NCBI RefSeq assembly: GCF_026013605.1
Contig: NZ_JAPDPJ010000017.1
Coordinates: 28,164 to 92,163, forward strand
Length of the DNA stretch: 64,000 nucleotides
Source of the DNA: Plebeiibacterium sediminum
GTDB lineage: Bacteria > Bacteroidota > Bacteroidia > Bacteroidales > Marinilabiliaceae
Direction of reading: 5' to 3'
Both the position numbers and the translations under genes were made by a program. This document shows, one piece after another, positions 42,176-51,347 of the stretch (positions are counted from its first letter, which is position 1; each line of letters starts with the position of its first letter). The notes beneath the pieces were generated by a model. It saw only the letters and a list, made by a program, of their open reading frames with translations, had not been told where the DNA came from and searched no databases.

Positions 42176-44065
42176 TTATATCTTCATCTTAAATCCAATA
42201 CCGAAACTCCAGTTATTAAACTTCATGCCACTTTTATTAGAAGGAATATCATTGATGAAATAATCTATATTCTTATTAGATATGGGTTCGGATGCATGTT
42301 TTCTGAATAAGAAAAATCCTGAACGTTCTTGTAGTGTGATAATATCTACTGTTTTTATTGGAGATATGTAGTTGGTTGATAGTACAAGATGAAAGATGTT
42401 AGAAAATTGAAATTCAATATCGGAACCAAAGGTTAACCCATTAATTTTTAATCCGGAATAGGCTTGAACTTTATTGTTTTTAAATTTCTTACCTCCAAAT
42501 TTAAAATTGGTGTTTGAATTTTTAGTTCCTAAACTTTGTTCTAGGCTTAACCAAGAATAGCCCGTTGATAAGTTGATAAAAATATTTCGACCAATTGTTT
42601 TTACAGGAATTCTGTAATTATAGTATAGGCAGTTATTAGAGGTTCTAAATGCTTTGCTTAAAGAAAAATTTAATTGATAACCGATTCCGTTTCTTTTATT
42701 TAATTTATACAATATCGTCTCGTCAAAATTAAGTGAGGCATTTAATTGATTTATTTCTTTATTAAAAGAAAGGTGTTGGTAATTAAAGTCAATTTTTGAC
42801 TGTTCTATAGAATTTGCAAAGTACCGTATACCAATAGTAAACTCCATTTTTGTCATTAACTTTTGTATCATTTGTTTGGTTGTAGGTTTGGGGGATGGTG
42901 ATATAAATAATTCTTTAGTAGTAGTATCAATTTTTATCGCATCGGGAATTGTCGCATAATCTTTCCAATCACTTTTCGAATATTCTTTAGCTTCAATAGT
43001 AGGAACATAGGTAATCGGAACTTGCTGGTTAAAGGGAATCTTATTTACTTCATCAATTTGTACTGAGGTGACAACATTTTCATCAACAAAGTAATAAGTG
43101 CTGTCTCTGTGGTTAATTTTCTCTTTATAGTATGACGATTGATAATAAAAGACAGAGTCTTTAATACTATAATTAACAACAAAGTCAAAGTCTTCTGCTT
43201 TAATATTAGAGTGTAGACCTAAAACATCATTATATCTTTCTTTTAACCATTGTTCTGTTGGACTCAATTCTATTTTTAAATAACCTAAAGTTTTTGCATC
43301 AATAAAGATTTTGCCTTTATATTTTAATTTTTTGTCAACTTTTGGTTTAAAGTCAATTACATATACTTTTCTATTATTGTAATATTCTACGCCATATAAT
43401 TCGTAGTCATAATTTTTATCCGGCTTTAAATACTTTCTTCTATTTTTAATTAAATCGTCATGGTGTATATCATATACAGCGCCATAATAGACATACTGAA
43501 ACTCATTACTTTGATTGGGTTCAATGTATTTTCTGGTTTTAATGATACTTACTGTACCTTCTGTTTTATCATCATAAGATGATTTATAGGCATTTAATAA
43601 TACTTCGTTAAGTCTTATATAATCTTTGTCACCATTTTGTAATCCACTTCTGTGGAAAACTTCATACGTAGTTGGTTGTTTGGGATAATTATCAGCAATT
43701 TTATTGTAGGCTTTACTCAAGAAACTTCGCAAAGTACTATCTGGCATTATTACAATCTCATTTAATGGTGTTATTGAAGGAGTGAGTATTATATCAGACT
43801 TTTCTTTTAATTGAATGTAGCTGATTTCTACTGATTGATAGCCAATACAACTAAAACAAATAATGTAATCGCTTTTATTAGGAACCATTAACTTATATCT
43901 TCCATTAGCGTCAGATACTGTTCCACTGTAGGTTCCTTTTAAGCTAATATTAACAAAAGGTATGGGATGTAATGTTTTGGAGTCAATAATTTTTCCACAG
44001 AAAGATTCTGCCAAAGATAATGTTGATATCGTTAATAGTAATATTAAGATAAAAAGGTTTTTCAT
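42176..44065 (-). CDS. DUF5686-type envelope protein with carboxypeptidase-like regulatory domain
   Basis: The 629-residue protein has a signal peptide ending LAESF and an N-terminal carboxypeptidase-regulatory-like beta-sandwich (about 20-105, GKIIDSKTLHPIPFVNISLKG). The middle region and the C-terminal part rich in alternating hydrophobic residues look like an outer-membrane beta-barrel, ending in WSFGIGFKMKI. It resembles the DUF5686/CarboxypepD_reg-like proteins of Bacteroidetes, which have no established function. It is monocistronic. Confidence 0.72.
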   Translation of the reverse strand: MKNLFILILLLTISTLSLAESFCGKIIDSKTLHPIPFVNISLKGTYSGTVSDANGRYKLMVPNKSDYIICFSCIGYQSVEISYIQLKEKSDIILTPSITPLNEIVIMPDSTLRSFLSKAYNKIADNYPKQPTTYEVFHRSGLQNGDKDYIRLNEVLLNAYKSSYDDKTEGTVSIIKTRKYIEPNQSNEFQYVYYGAVYDIHHDDLIKNRRKYLKPDKNYDYELYGVEYYNNRKVYVIDFKPKVDKKLKYKGKIFIDAKTLGYLKIELSPTEQWLKERYNDVLGLHSNIKAEDFDFVVNYSIKDSVFYYQSSYYKEKINHRDSTYYFVDENVVTSVQIDEVNKIPFNQQVPITYVPTIEAKEYSKSDWKDYATIPDAIKIDTTTKELFISPSPKPTTKQMIQKLMTKMEFTIGIRYFANSIEQSKIDFNYQHLSFNKEINQLNASLNFDETILYKLNKRNGIGYQLNFSLSKAFRTSNNCLYYNYRIPVKTIGRNIFINLSTGYSWLSLEQSLGTKNSNTNFKFGGKKFKNNKVQAYSGLKINGLTFGSDIEFQFSNIFHLVLSTNYISPIKTVDIITLQERSGFFLFRKHASEPISNKNIDYFINDIPSNKSGMKFNNWSFGIGFKMKI

Positions 44066-44160
44066 GTATATGGTTTAGCTTGTTTGGTTAAATTGTTTAA
44101 TATTAATGCAATAATAATTTAAAATATCAGATAAAAGAAATGTTTATAAAATAATTATGT

Positions 44161-44191
44161 CAAAAAAAAGGCCATCATAAATGATAGCCTT
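44161..44191 (-). terminator. Terminator of the small outer-membrane protein gene
   Basis: On the minus strand AAGGCTATCAT and ATGATGGCCTT form an eleven-pair stem (one wobble), followed by eight T residues. Confidence 0.8.
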
Positions 44192-44218
44192 CGTTATATT
44201 AAATTTGACTAAGCAATG

Positions 44219-44779
44219 CTAAAATCTGTAGCTCACACCCAGTGTTAAGTAACTTACTCCATAGCCAGCTTCTGCATATACCCCAAACTGATCAGCAAAA
44301 GCATAACGTATACCTACAAAAATATCTGTAATTAAATTGGTTTCAGTTTCTTTGTAAGTTTGTCTGTCCCCCCAAACATCAGTATACTCATACTTTACTC
44401 GCTCAAAACGTAAGCCAGACATAACACCAGCATAAACATCTACAACATCCCAGGCTTTGTCACCTGTAATATCAGTCATGTCAAAGTGGTATGAGGCTCT
44501 TGGTCCAACCAGGGAGTATCTGTAATTTCCTCCTCTGTAATCAGCCCCTGCAAAAGAAAAAACTGCTCCACCACCAATATGTCCAATACCTACTTTGTCG
44601 GTAAAACCATATTCGTAAAAACCGGTAATCGACGGTGTTTTGGAGTCTACAGAGTAGTTTGAAATGGCCGGTATACCTATACCAATACCAGCTGTTTGTT
44701 CTCCTGAGTGCAAAGTTTGACTAAACCCATTTGTTCCAAAGGTTAATACTAAACCTAATAAGATTAATACTTTTCTCAT
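44219..44779 (-). CDS. Small outer-membrane beta-barrel protein
   Basis: The 186-residue protein has a signal peptide ending NGFSQ and then amphipathic beta-strands (GIGIGIPAISNY, YSLVGPRASYHF, VDVYAGVMSGLRFE, DIFVGIRYAFADQFGVYAEA), finishing with a terminal Phe in LTLGVSYRF, as needed for barrel assembly. It is consistent with an eight-stranded OmpW/OmpX-like porin-type protein. I do not assign a function. It has its own promoter and terminator. Confidence 0.75.
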   Translation of the reverse strand: MRKVLILLGLVLTFGTNGFSQTLHSGEQTAGIGIGIPAISNYSVDSKTPSITGFYEYGFTDKVGIGHIGGGAVFSFAGADYRGGNYRYSLVGPRASYHFDMTDITGDKAWDVVDVYAGVMSGLRFERVKYEYTDVWGDRQTYKETETNLITDIFVGIRYAFADQFGVYAEAGYGVSYLTLGVSYRF

Positions 44780-44826
44780 TGAATAAAAATTTATTGTGTT
44801 AATTGATTTATATAATATTCAACGAC

Positions 44827-44834
44827 CAAAAGTA
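44827..44834 (-). promoter_or_regulatory. -7 box of the small outer-membrane protein gene
   Basis: TACTTTTG on the minus strand lies 47 bases before the ATG at 44779. No -33 match. Confidence 0.4.
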
Positions 44835-44884
44835 TAAAATATTTGAATGATAAAATATTAAAAATTGTTGGAATGAATTTTTAC

Positions 44885-44916
44885 TTGCTTAAATCGAATT
44901 GTAATTAGTAACTTTG
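44885..44916 (+). promoter_or_regulatory. Promoter of panB
   Basis: TTG (44885-44887) and TAACTTTG (44909-44916) are separated by 21 bases, giving a leader of about 55 bases before the ATG at 44980. Confidence 0.5.
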
Positions 44917-44979
44917 CCGAGTTGAACAAAATTTCACGGAAGATTTTCCAATATAACAAGACACAAAAATATAAGGATT

Positions 44980-45798
44980 ATGTCAGTAGCGATGAATCGC
45001 CAAAGAAAGGTGACCACTCATGTGTTGAGCGAGATGAAGCATAACAATGAAAAGATTGCTATGTTAACAGCTTATGATTATTCAATGGCTAAAATTGTTG
45101 ATCAGGCTGGGCTGGATGTGATATTAGTAGGAGACTCGGCATCAAATGTTATGGCTGGATGGGAAACTACTTTACCTATCACATTAGATCAAATGATTTA
45201 TCATGGAGCATCAGTGGTAAGGGCGGTAAACAGAGCATTAGTAGTTGTTGATTTGCCATTTGGTACCTACCAGGGTAATTCAAAAGAGGCACTTACGTCT
45301 GCAATCAGAATTATGAAAGAAACAGCTGCAGATGCTGTTAAGATTGAAGGTGGAGAAGAGATTATTGAATCTGTAAAGCGTATTTTATCTGCAGGAATTC
45401 CTGTTATGGGCCATTTAGGATTAACCCCACAATCCATTCATAAATTTGGAACATATACAGTAAGAGCAAAGCAGGAAGAGGAAGCAAATAAATTAATTGA
45501 AGATGCACGTTTGTTGCAGGAAGCAGGCTGTTTTGGTATAGTTCTGGAAAAAATTCCAGCTAAATTAGCTACTCAGGTAGCTCAGGAATTAACAATTCCT
45601 ATTATTGGTATTGGTGCTGGTAATGGTGTTGATGGACAGGTATTGGTAATTCATGATATGTTAGGAATCAATCAGGAATTTTCACCTAGATTCTTAAGAA
45701 GATACCATAATTTGTATGCAGAAATGACTGGTGCAGTTCAAAATTATATTCAAGACGTTAAGTCCGTTGACTTCCCAAGTGAAAGAGAACAGTATTAA
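44980..45798 (+). CDS. panB: 3-methyl-2-oxobutanoate hydroxymethyltransferase
   Basis: The first enzyme of pantothenate synthesis transfers a hydroxymethyl group from methylene-THF to ketoisovalerate. The 272-residue protein has [19 protein letters not shown], the metal-binding [27 protein letters not shown] and [16 protein letters not shown], all standard PanB blocks. The panC and panD genes are not adjacent. The next gene follows after a repeat-bearing gap of 120 bases. Confidence 0.96.
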   Translation: MSVAMNRQRKVTTHVLSEMKHNNEKIAMLTAYDYSMAKIVDQAGLDVILVGDSASNVMAGWETTLPITLDQMIYHGASVVRAVNRALVVVDLPFGTYQGNSKEALTSAIRIMKETAADAVKIEGGEEIIESVKRILSAGIPVMGHLGLTPQSIHKFGTYTVRAKQEEEANKLIEDARLLQEAGCFGIVLEKIPAKLATQVAQELTIPIIGIGAGNGVDGQVLVIHDMLGINQEFSPRFLRRYHNLYAEMTGAVQNYIQDVKSVDFPSEREQY

Positions 45799-45803
45799 AA
45801 TAT

Positions 45804-45910
45804 AACAGTAGGCAGTTAACAGATATCAAACAACAGTATGATGTACTGAAAACTGAATCTGTTTACTGATATTTGTTAATAAATAACCGTTTACTGATAA
45901 TTATAATTAA
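45804..45910. repeat. CAGT/ACTG-rich intergenic palindromic repeat
   Basis: The gap between panB and the pseudouridine synthase gene consists of repeated CAGT/ACTG words (CAGTAGGCAGTTAACAG, ACTGAAAACTGAATCTG, TTTACTGATA) arranged as an imperfect dyad with arms TTAACAGATATCAAACA and TGTTTACTGATATTTGTTAA. Similar DNA lies at 38133-38190 and near 61104. Confidence 0.5.
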
Positions 45911-45918
45911 AACTGAAA

Positions 45919-46596
45919 ATGGAAGTATTATACGAGGATAACCATATTATTGCTGTAAATAAAACGAACTCTGAAATTGTTCAGGGTGATAAAACTGGTG
46001 ATGAAGCATTATGCGATAAGGTAAAAGCGTATGTTAAGGAAAAGTACAATAAACCTGGTGATGTTTACTTAGGAGTTGTACATCGTATTGACAGACCTGT
46101 AAGTGGGGTGGTTATATTTGCGCGAACAAGTAAAGCTGCTACACGCCTGAGTAAAATGTTTCAGGATAAAGAAGTGAAAAAGACCTATTGGGCTATTGTT
46201 AAAAACTTGCCAAATGAAGATGAAGGTAGGTTGGTTCATTACATGATTAAAAATCAGGAGAAGAATAGATCCAAGGCTTATGATTCACAAAAGAAGGGCT
46301 CAAAAGAAGCTGTTTTAAATTATAAGTTGATTTCAAGTTCGGCAAATTACCATTTGTTGGAAATAGATTTAGAAACAGGTCGTCATCATCAAATTCGCTG
46401 TCAGTTAGCAAAAATTGGTTGTCCTATTAGAGGCGATTTGAAATACGGAGCATCCCGCTCATTAAAAGGAGGAGGAATCAACCTTCATGCTCGCAAGGTT
46501 GAATTTATGCATCCGGTAAAAAAAGAAAAGATTATTATTACTGCTCGTGTTCCAAAAGAAGAATCTCTTTGGAATGAGTTTGATAATGTAATGTAA
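45919..46596 (+). CDS. RluA-family RNA pseudouridine synthase
   Basis: The 225-residue protein has the catalytic block GVVHRIDRPVSGVVIFART (catalytic Asp in HRIDRPVSG) and LLEIDLETGRHHQIRCQLA, as in RluC/RluD-type enzymes. It lacks the N-terminal S4 RNA-binding domain, so it is a short form like RluA or TruC; the modified RNA site is not predictable. It shares a bidirectional terminator with the convergent cdd gene. Confidence 0.92.
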   Translation: MEVLYEDNHIIAVNKTNSEIVQGDKTGDEALCDKVKAYVKEKYNKPGDVYLGVVHRIDRPVSGVVIFARTSKAATRLSKMFQDKEVKKTYWAIVKNLPNEDEGRLVHYMIKNQEKNRSKAYDSQKKGSKEAVLNYKLISSSANYHLLEIDLETGRHHQIRCQLAKIGCPIRGDLKYGASRSLKGGGINLHARKVEFMHPVKKEKIIITARVPKEESLWNEFDNVM

Positions 46597-46601
46597 AATA
46601 T

Positions 46602-46634
46602 TAGGCTACAGGTTTTAAACTTGTAGCCTATTTT
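46602..46634. terminator. Bidirectional terminator between pseudouridine synthase and cdd
   Basis: TAGGCTACA and TGTAGCCTA, with further pairing of GTTT/AAAC inside, form a stem of about a dozen pairs with T-rich DNA on the right and A-rich DNA on the left. It overlaps the last codons of cdd. Confidence 0.8.
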
Positions 46635-47110
46635 AATTCATCTGCATTGAAATAAAGAGGAAGTAAATCAGATACTTTATCAATAGAAATGATTTTGTTT
46701 TCTCCATCAAGAATTGTTTTTATTGGCTGTTTAAACCGTAATTCAGTTTCTATCATTACCTGTCTGCATGCACCGCATGGTGTAATCAACTGCGAAAGTT
46801 TATTGTTTTTATTCAACGAAGATATGGCCATCTTAACTATGGCTTTTTCCGGATATTGAGAGTTAGCCCAAAAAATTGCGGTTCTTTCTGCACATAATCC
46901 AGAGGGGTAAGCAGCATTTTCCTGATTAGATCCTGTAATAATTTCTCCATTCTCTAATAATAAAGCAACGCCAACTTTAAATTCAGAATAAGGAGCATAC
47001 GCATTGAAACAAGCCTCTTTTGCTTTTGATAATAAATTTTGCTCATCCAGCGGAAGTTCTTCCGAATGTTCGTATTGTGTGATTTCAGTCTTTAATTCGA
47101 ATTTATTCAT
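46628..47110 (-). CDS. cdd: Cytidine deaminase
   Basis: The 160-residue enzyme deaminates (deoxy)cytidine to uridine in pyrimidine salvage. It has FKVGVALLLENGEIITGSN, the zinc/catalytic motif CAERTAIFWA (Cys and Glu) and the second zinc pair PCGACRQVM. Length fits the homotetrameric class with a slightly extended N-terminus. Confidence 0.95.
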   Translation of the reverse strand: MNKFELKTEITQYEHSEELPLDEQNLLSKAKEACFNAYAPYSEFKVGVALLLENGEIITGSNQENAAYPSGLCAERTAIFWANSQYPEKAIVKMAISSLNKNNKLSQLITPCGACRQVMIETELRFKQPIKTILDGENKIISIDKVSDLLPLYFNADELK

Positions 47111-47215
47111 GAAATGTTTATTTGTTCCAAATTTAGACTTTTGATTGATAATATCCAGATTTCGACATAAAATTTAGAAATGAAATAATTACGAAGATAT
47201 CTGATTCCATTTTTT

Positions 47216-47223
47216 TATATTTG
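47216..47223 (+). promoter_or_regulatory. -7 box of the glucosaminidase operon
   Basis: TATATTTG lies 26 bases before the ATG at 47250. The -33 region is T-rich with no exact match. Confidence 0.4.
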
Positions 47224-47249
47224 TCTTCAATTAAAAACATCATACCATT

Positions 47250-48197
47250 ATGAAGCGATTTGGCATATCATTAGTACTTTTTGTTTTAACCATCCAGTTA
47301 TTTGCTCAATCTTATACCAGACAGGATTATATTGAGAAATATTGTGATTTAGCAGTGAAAGAAATGAAAAGAGTTGGTATTCCGGCTAGTATAACCTTAG
47401 CACAAGGGATGTTAGAGTCTGGTAATGGAAACTCTGTTTTGGCTAAAAAGTCGAACAATCATTTTGGAATCAAGTGTCATAATGATTGGGCAGGCAATCG
47501 GGTTTATCATGATGATGATAGTAAAGGCGAATGTTTCAGACAATATCAAACTGTTTACGAATCTTACATAGATCATTCTGATTTTTTAGCTACAAAGCAA
47601 AGATATGCGTCTTTGTTTTTTCTTAAAACAACAGATTATAAAGGCTGGGCTCATGGATTAAAAAAAGCCGGGTATGCAACTGATCCCAGATATGCAAAAA
47701 GATTGATAGAAATTATTGAAGCCAATAACCTGGATCGTTTTGATAGTGGAAACATTAAAATTGCCAGAGAAACAAAAAGTAAAGAAGGTACTTATAAAAC
47801 AACAGGGAGAAGTGTTGATAACTTTTCAGTAGAACCATTTGCATCTCATAAATTAGGAGTAAATAATGGTATTAAATACATTACCATACAAGAACAGGAT
47901 TCCTTTACTGATATCTGTAGTGAATTTGGCTTAAAAGATTGGGAGATTTATTCTTATAACGATCTGGATAAAAATGCTAAGATTAATGAATACAGGTATT
48001 TATATGTTCAGCCCAAAAGAAATAAGGCGCATAGAAAACATAGTGTGCATAGAGTGAAAACCGGAGAATCGTTACACTACATCTCACAAAAGTATGGTGT
48101 AAAATTAAGTAGGTTGTATAAATACAATCATCTGGATAAAAGTGAAAAAATTGAGGAAGGACAATTGATTCAATTGAGAAAGAGTAGAAAAGGATGA
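47250..48197 (+). CDS. Secreted glucosaminidase (GH73) with C-terminal LysM
   Basis: The 315-residue protein has a signal peptide ending LFAQS. The glucosaminidase domain (about 25-170) shows ASITLAQGMLESGNGNSVLA with the catalytic Glu, NNHFGIKCHNDW and GYATDPRYAKRLIEII. The C-terminus has one clear LysM (HRVKTGESLHYISQKYGVKL, about 265-312) and a less regular one before it. It would cut glycan strands of peptidoglycan in the periplasm. Its last four bases (ATGA) are shared with the start of the next gene, so the two are translationally coupled. Confidence 0.92.
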   Translation: MKRFGISLVLFVLTIQLFAQSYTRQDYIEKYCDLAVKEMKRVGIPASITLAQGMLESGNGNSVLAKKSNNHFGIKCHNDWAGNRVYHDDDSKGECFRQYQTVYESYIDHSDFLATKQRYASLFFLKTTDYKGWAHGLKKAGYATDPRYAKRLIEIIEANNLDRFDSGNIKIARETKSKEGTYKTTGRSVDNFSVEPFASHKLGVNNGIKYITIQEQDSFTDICSEFGLKDWEIYSYNDLDKNAKINEYRYLYVQPKRNKAHRKHSVHRVKTGESLHYISQKYGVKLSRLYKYNHLDKSEKIEEGQLIQLRKSRKG

Positions 48198-50338
48198 TCA
48201 GGGAGGTCAAGGTAATTTGTTTACTTCTGCTGGTCGTATTCAATATTCACGGACAAGAATTTTCTCCACAACAAAAAGCATGGTTATATAAGGTTGTAAA
48301 AAAATCATCCTGCTTAAATAGCAATATTGGTCCATACTTTAATTATTCCGGACCGAAACCAGAATTGCCAGACTTTTACAGTTTTAACAATAAACTCAGG
48401 GATAAATTTGAAACTCAGCTATGGGATTCAATAGAATACAGAATTGTTAATAGTCCGGAATCATTAAATGTAAACTGGGATGCAATAAGTTCTGCCTCGC
48501 CGGGTGTTTTGGCTGAAGCTGCTGTTAAGCTTACCCTTTGGGAATTGTATTGTGAAATTAAATCAGGTTATCAGGAAAATCCTCAATTTTCAATAAATAC
48601 TACTGCCAGGTATATTTATGATGAAATGTTTAAATCGCTGCCCGCTGTTGTCAAGTCAGGAACAACACTTAAATCAAAATATCAGCCAATTTTTCTTGAT
48701 CTTTTAAATCCCAGTTTAAATTTTATAAAAAAGAAAGAGGCTTTTACTAAAATCAATAAAGTAGATGCAGCAACGCAAAAACGTTTCTTTGAAAAATGGT
48801 ATCGTATCGTTAATCAGATAGTTGAAGAACGTTCAGAGGCGTATTTTAATATTCTTTGTAAAAAGAAAATATTTCTATCCGGAGCATTATTGGCTGTGGG
48901 AGAAGGTAGTGGTTCTTCTGGATTACTCCATGAATATGAAGATGTAGAGGATGACAATACAGGAACCGGAACAGGTAAGGGGATTGGGTTGTTTACGTAT
49001 AAGATGTCTGTTAAAAAAAATGAGCTTGAGCTCGAATCAACAACAGAAACTGAAATTCCTCTGTTACAAGATCAACCTACGTTATTGCATCTTTCTTTAT
49101 GGGGAATGGATGGTTTAAAAAAGCCTTTGGTGGTAATTGAAAGAGGGAATAAATCGTATCTGCTTTTTGGAGGAGATGAGTTTTCACCTGATAGGAATTG
49201 GAGTAAAGGCACTTCTTATTTTGATTTTCTTGAAGAATATCAGGAACGAAAAATAGATCAGATTGTAAATGATCTTAATAAGGAAGGAGGACTACTTTCT
49301 GTTTATGAAAGAGAAAGTGATAATAGGAATAAAATTCAGGCACAAATTGACAAACTGAATCTGGAGATAGACTCTATTAATAAATTGAAGGAGCCAAGTG
49401 AGTTAGCAATTCAGCAACGTAAAAATAGGAATGAGGTAAATCTGAGTAATCTTGAAGTGAAAGAGAATAGGTTGAGTTCATTACAAAAGAAAATTAGTAT
49501 TGAATATCAGAAAATAGATAAAGCAGAAAAAGAACTGGAACAGAAAAAAGACTTGTTGGGAGAAAATATTCAACAATGGGTTTTAGAAGATTCTATATTT
49601 ACATTTGACGATGGTAACATGTTTAATATGAAGACTCAAGATCTGATTATTAAGGATGATTCTTCTAATATAGATAAAGTAAATGTAAGATTATTGGCTG
49701 CAAATTATTCTATATATAGCGACAAAAAGGATGAGGTGCAGCTTTATATTAATATTACGGAAGGGGTTGAATTGCCTCTTGAAAAAACAAATAATATCCT
49801 GATTCAGGATACCATTCTAAGCAAGAAGATTTATTTTAATTCTGATGAATTTAGCTGTGAAAATTGCTTTAATCAACAAGAAAAACTCAAACTTCAGAAA
49901 TTTGCAAAGGAAGTAATTGAAGATAAAAAAGAAGTAAATCTCTCTTTAACTGCAGCAAGTATAGATACACTTAATCATAGTAATATAGCTCAGGATAAAG
50001 TTAATTATCAATCAAAAAAAGAATTGGATAGATATATTAATTCAAGAAGAGTGGAATTAACTATTGTAGCGCAAAATCAAAGTTATACAATCACGATAAA
50101 GGGATTTACAGATGCTGGAAATACAAAGTTATCTAAAGTCAATAGTGAGTTATGGTCTGTTGTAAAAGAATATCGCAATAAAGAGCAAAGTTTAAATCCG
50201 GCATTAAGTATTCTAAGAGTAAAATCAGTTTTAAGTAACCTTGAATCAGTTATGGGGATAGAATTTTCAGAAGCAAAAATTCAGGTTCCGATTCTTCAAA
50301 AAGAGATTAAAGTACAACAGTTAAAAGAAATAAAATAG
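48194..50338 (+). CDS. Unknown secreted coiled-coil protein with OmpA-like C-terminal traces
   Basis: I do not recognise this 714-residue protein. It has an N-terminal signal peptide ending NIHGQEF, a helical N-terminal region (about 20-230), a glycine-rich turn VGEGSGSSG and GTGTGKGIG, a beta-rich middle (about 260-345), a long coiled coil (about 350-455, heavy in Lys/Glu/Leu) and a beta-rich C-terminus. There LQKFAKEVIEDKKEVNLSLT and SRRVELTIV are reminiscent of an OmpA-like peptidoglycan-binding domain with a large insert. Coupling to a peptidoglycan hydrolase (four-base overlap) suggests a role in cell-wall turnover or anchoring, but that is inference. Confidence 0.75.
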   Translation: MIREVKVICLLLLVVFNIHGQEFSPQQKAWLYKVVKKSSCLNSNIGPYFNYSGPKPELPDFYSFNNKLRDKFETQLWDSIEYRIVNSPESLNVNWDAISSASPGVLAEAAVKLTLWELYCEIKSGYQENPQFSINTTARYIYDEMFKSLPAVVKSGTTLKSKYQPIFLDLLNPSLNFIKKKEAFTKINKVDAATQKRFFEKWYRIVNQIVEERSEAYFNILCKKKIFLSGALLAVGEGSGSSGLLHEYEDVEDDNTGTGTGKGIGLFTYKMSVKKNELELESTTETEIPLLQDQPTLLHLSLWGMDGLKKPLVVIERGNKSYLLFGGDEFSPDRNWSKGTSYFDFLEEYQERKIDQIVNDLNKEGGLLSVYERESDNRNKIQAQIDKLNLEIDSINKLKEPSELAIQQRKNRNEVNLSNLEVKENRLSSLQKKISIEYQKIDKAEKELEQKKDLLGENIQQWVLEDSIFTFDDGNMFNMKTQDLIIKDDSSNIDKVNVRLLAANYSIYSDKKDEVQLYINITEGVELPLEKTNNILIQDTILSKKIYFNSDEFSCENCFNQQEKLKLQKFAKEVIEDKKEVNLSLTAASIDTLNHSNIAQDKVNYQSKKELDRYINSRRVELTIVAQNQSYTITIKGFTDAGNTKLSKVNSELWSVVKEYRNKEQSLNPALSILRVKSVLSNLESVMGIEFSEAKIQVPILQKEIKVQQLKEIK

Positions 50339-50364
50339 CAGAGGTTTAGTTTGAACCTCTGCTA
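50336..50364. terminator. Bidirectional terminator between coiled-coil and T9SS cargo genes
   Basis: TAGCAGAGGTT pairs with AACCTCTGCTA over eleven bases with a short loop. It begins in the stop codon of the upstream gene. Confidence 0.65.
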
Positions 50365-50371
50365 TATGTAA

Positions 50372-51343
50372 TTATTGAATTATTATTTTTTCGATATATT
50401 GGTTGTTGTTGGAAGTTATTTTAACAATATACATTCCCGGCTTTAAATCATCTACATGAACAGATTTTGTTTGAACAGAATTTAGAGTTAGATCTTTTAC
50501 TAACAATCCTTTAGAATCTATTATTTGAATATAGCTGGCATAGCTGTTATTATTGACAATATTTAAGAAACTGCTTGCCGGATTTGGGAATAATTCAACA
50601 TTATTCTCTTTCATTCCCTCTGCGTTAGTTGATAAATCCACATGAAATTCAGATGGAAATGGATATTGACTGAAAGGCGTTGAATTACTGGTTTCCCAGT
50701 TTAAATAATTGTTTATTTCACCTAACAAAACGCTCTTGGTGCTGTTTGTTGTAGATCCATTGTATATGGCATTATCACTTTCATTGTATGTAGAAAGATT
50801 TACAATTTGAACGGCTGAGTAGCCAATACTCAGCTCATCAGGTAATGCAGATGTGGAATTGGAATAGGAATCTCCATCAAAATTATCCCCCGGGGCTAAT
50901 AAGTCATTTTTGTTAAAACTAATTGCAGCAATAAACGAGGGTGATGACTTACTGCCCTGATAAGCTAATATTTGATCTCCGGCAACTGAAATGGTCATGT
51001 TTTCACCAGAAATTGTTCCAGAGTTAGCAACAGGTAACTGAGTACCGTTAAATGTTTTTATCTGTATTATAGTTCCTGCATCTAAATCTTCTGTCGCCAG
51101 CCATTGTATATGGCTTTCCGGATATATATTATTAAATGCCCCACTACTTGTCCAGCCATTATCAGTGAAGTTTATTGAGGTATTCACGTCAATGTCTTTT
51201 AGTAAAATAAAAGAAAAATCATCAGTGTTCCCATCACTATTAATAGCAACAAATGCTACATCGCCAGTTTGCAACGTTGTTTGAGAAAAGCCTGTGAAGC
51301 AGGTAAATAATAGATATATACTAACAATTATTTTTTTTATCAT
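50372..51343 (-). CDS. Secreted protein with type IX sorting domain
   Basis: The 323-residue protein has a signal peptide ending TGFSQ, a beta-rich central domain (about 25-225) with GDVAFVAINSDGNTDDFSFI, and a C-terminal T9SS type A sorting domain (about 250-323): ELFPNPASSFLNIV, then LKPGMYIVKIT and final YIEKIIIQ. It should be exported by Sec, then secreted or attached to the surface by the type IX system. The central domain resembles lamin-tail-like calcium-binding modules but I cannot name it securely. It follows the tail-collar gene by four bases. Confidence 0.82.
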   Translation of the reverse strand: MIKKIIVSIYLLFTCFTGFSQTTLQTGDVAFVAINSDGNTDDFSFILLKDIDVNTSINFTDNGWTSSGAFNNIYPESHIQWLATEDLDAGTIIQIKTFNGTQLPVANSGTISGENMTISVAGDQILAYQGSKSSPSFIAAISFNKNDLLAPGDNFDGDSYSNSTSALPDELSIGYSAVQIVNLSTYNESDNAIYNGSTTNSTKSVLLGEINNYLNWETSNSTPFSQYPFPSEFHVDLSTNAEGMKENNVELFPNPASSFLNIVNNNSYASYIQIIDSKGLLVKDLTLNSVQTKSVHVDDLKPGMYIVKITSNNNQYIEKIIIQ

Positions 51344-51347
51344 ATTG

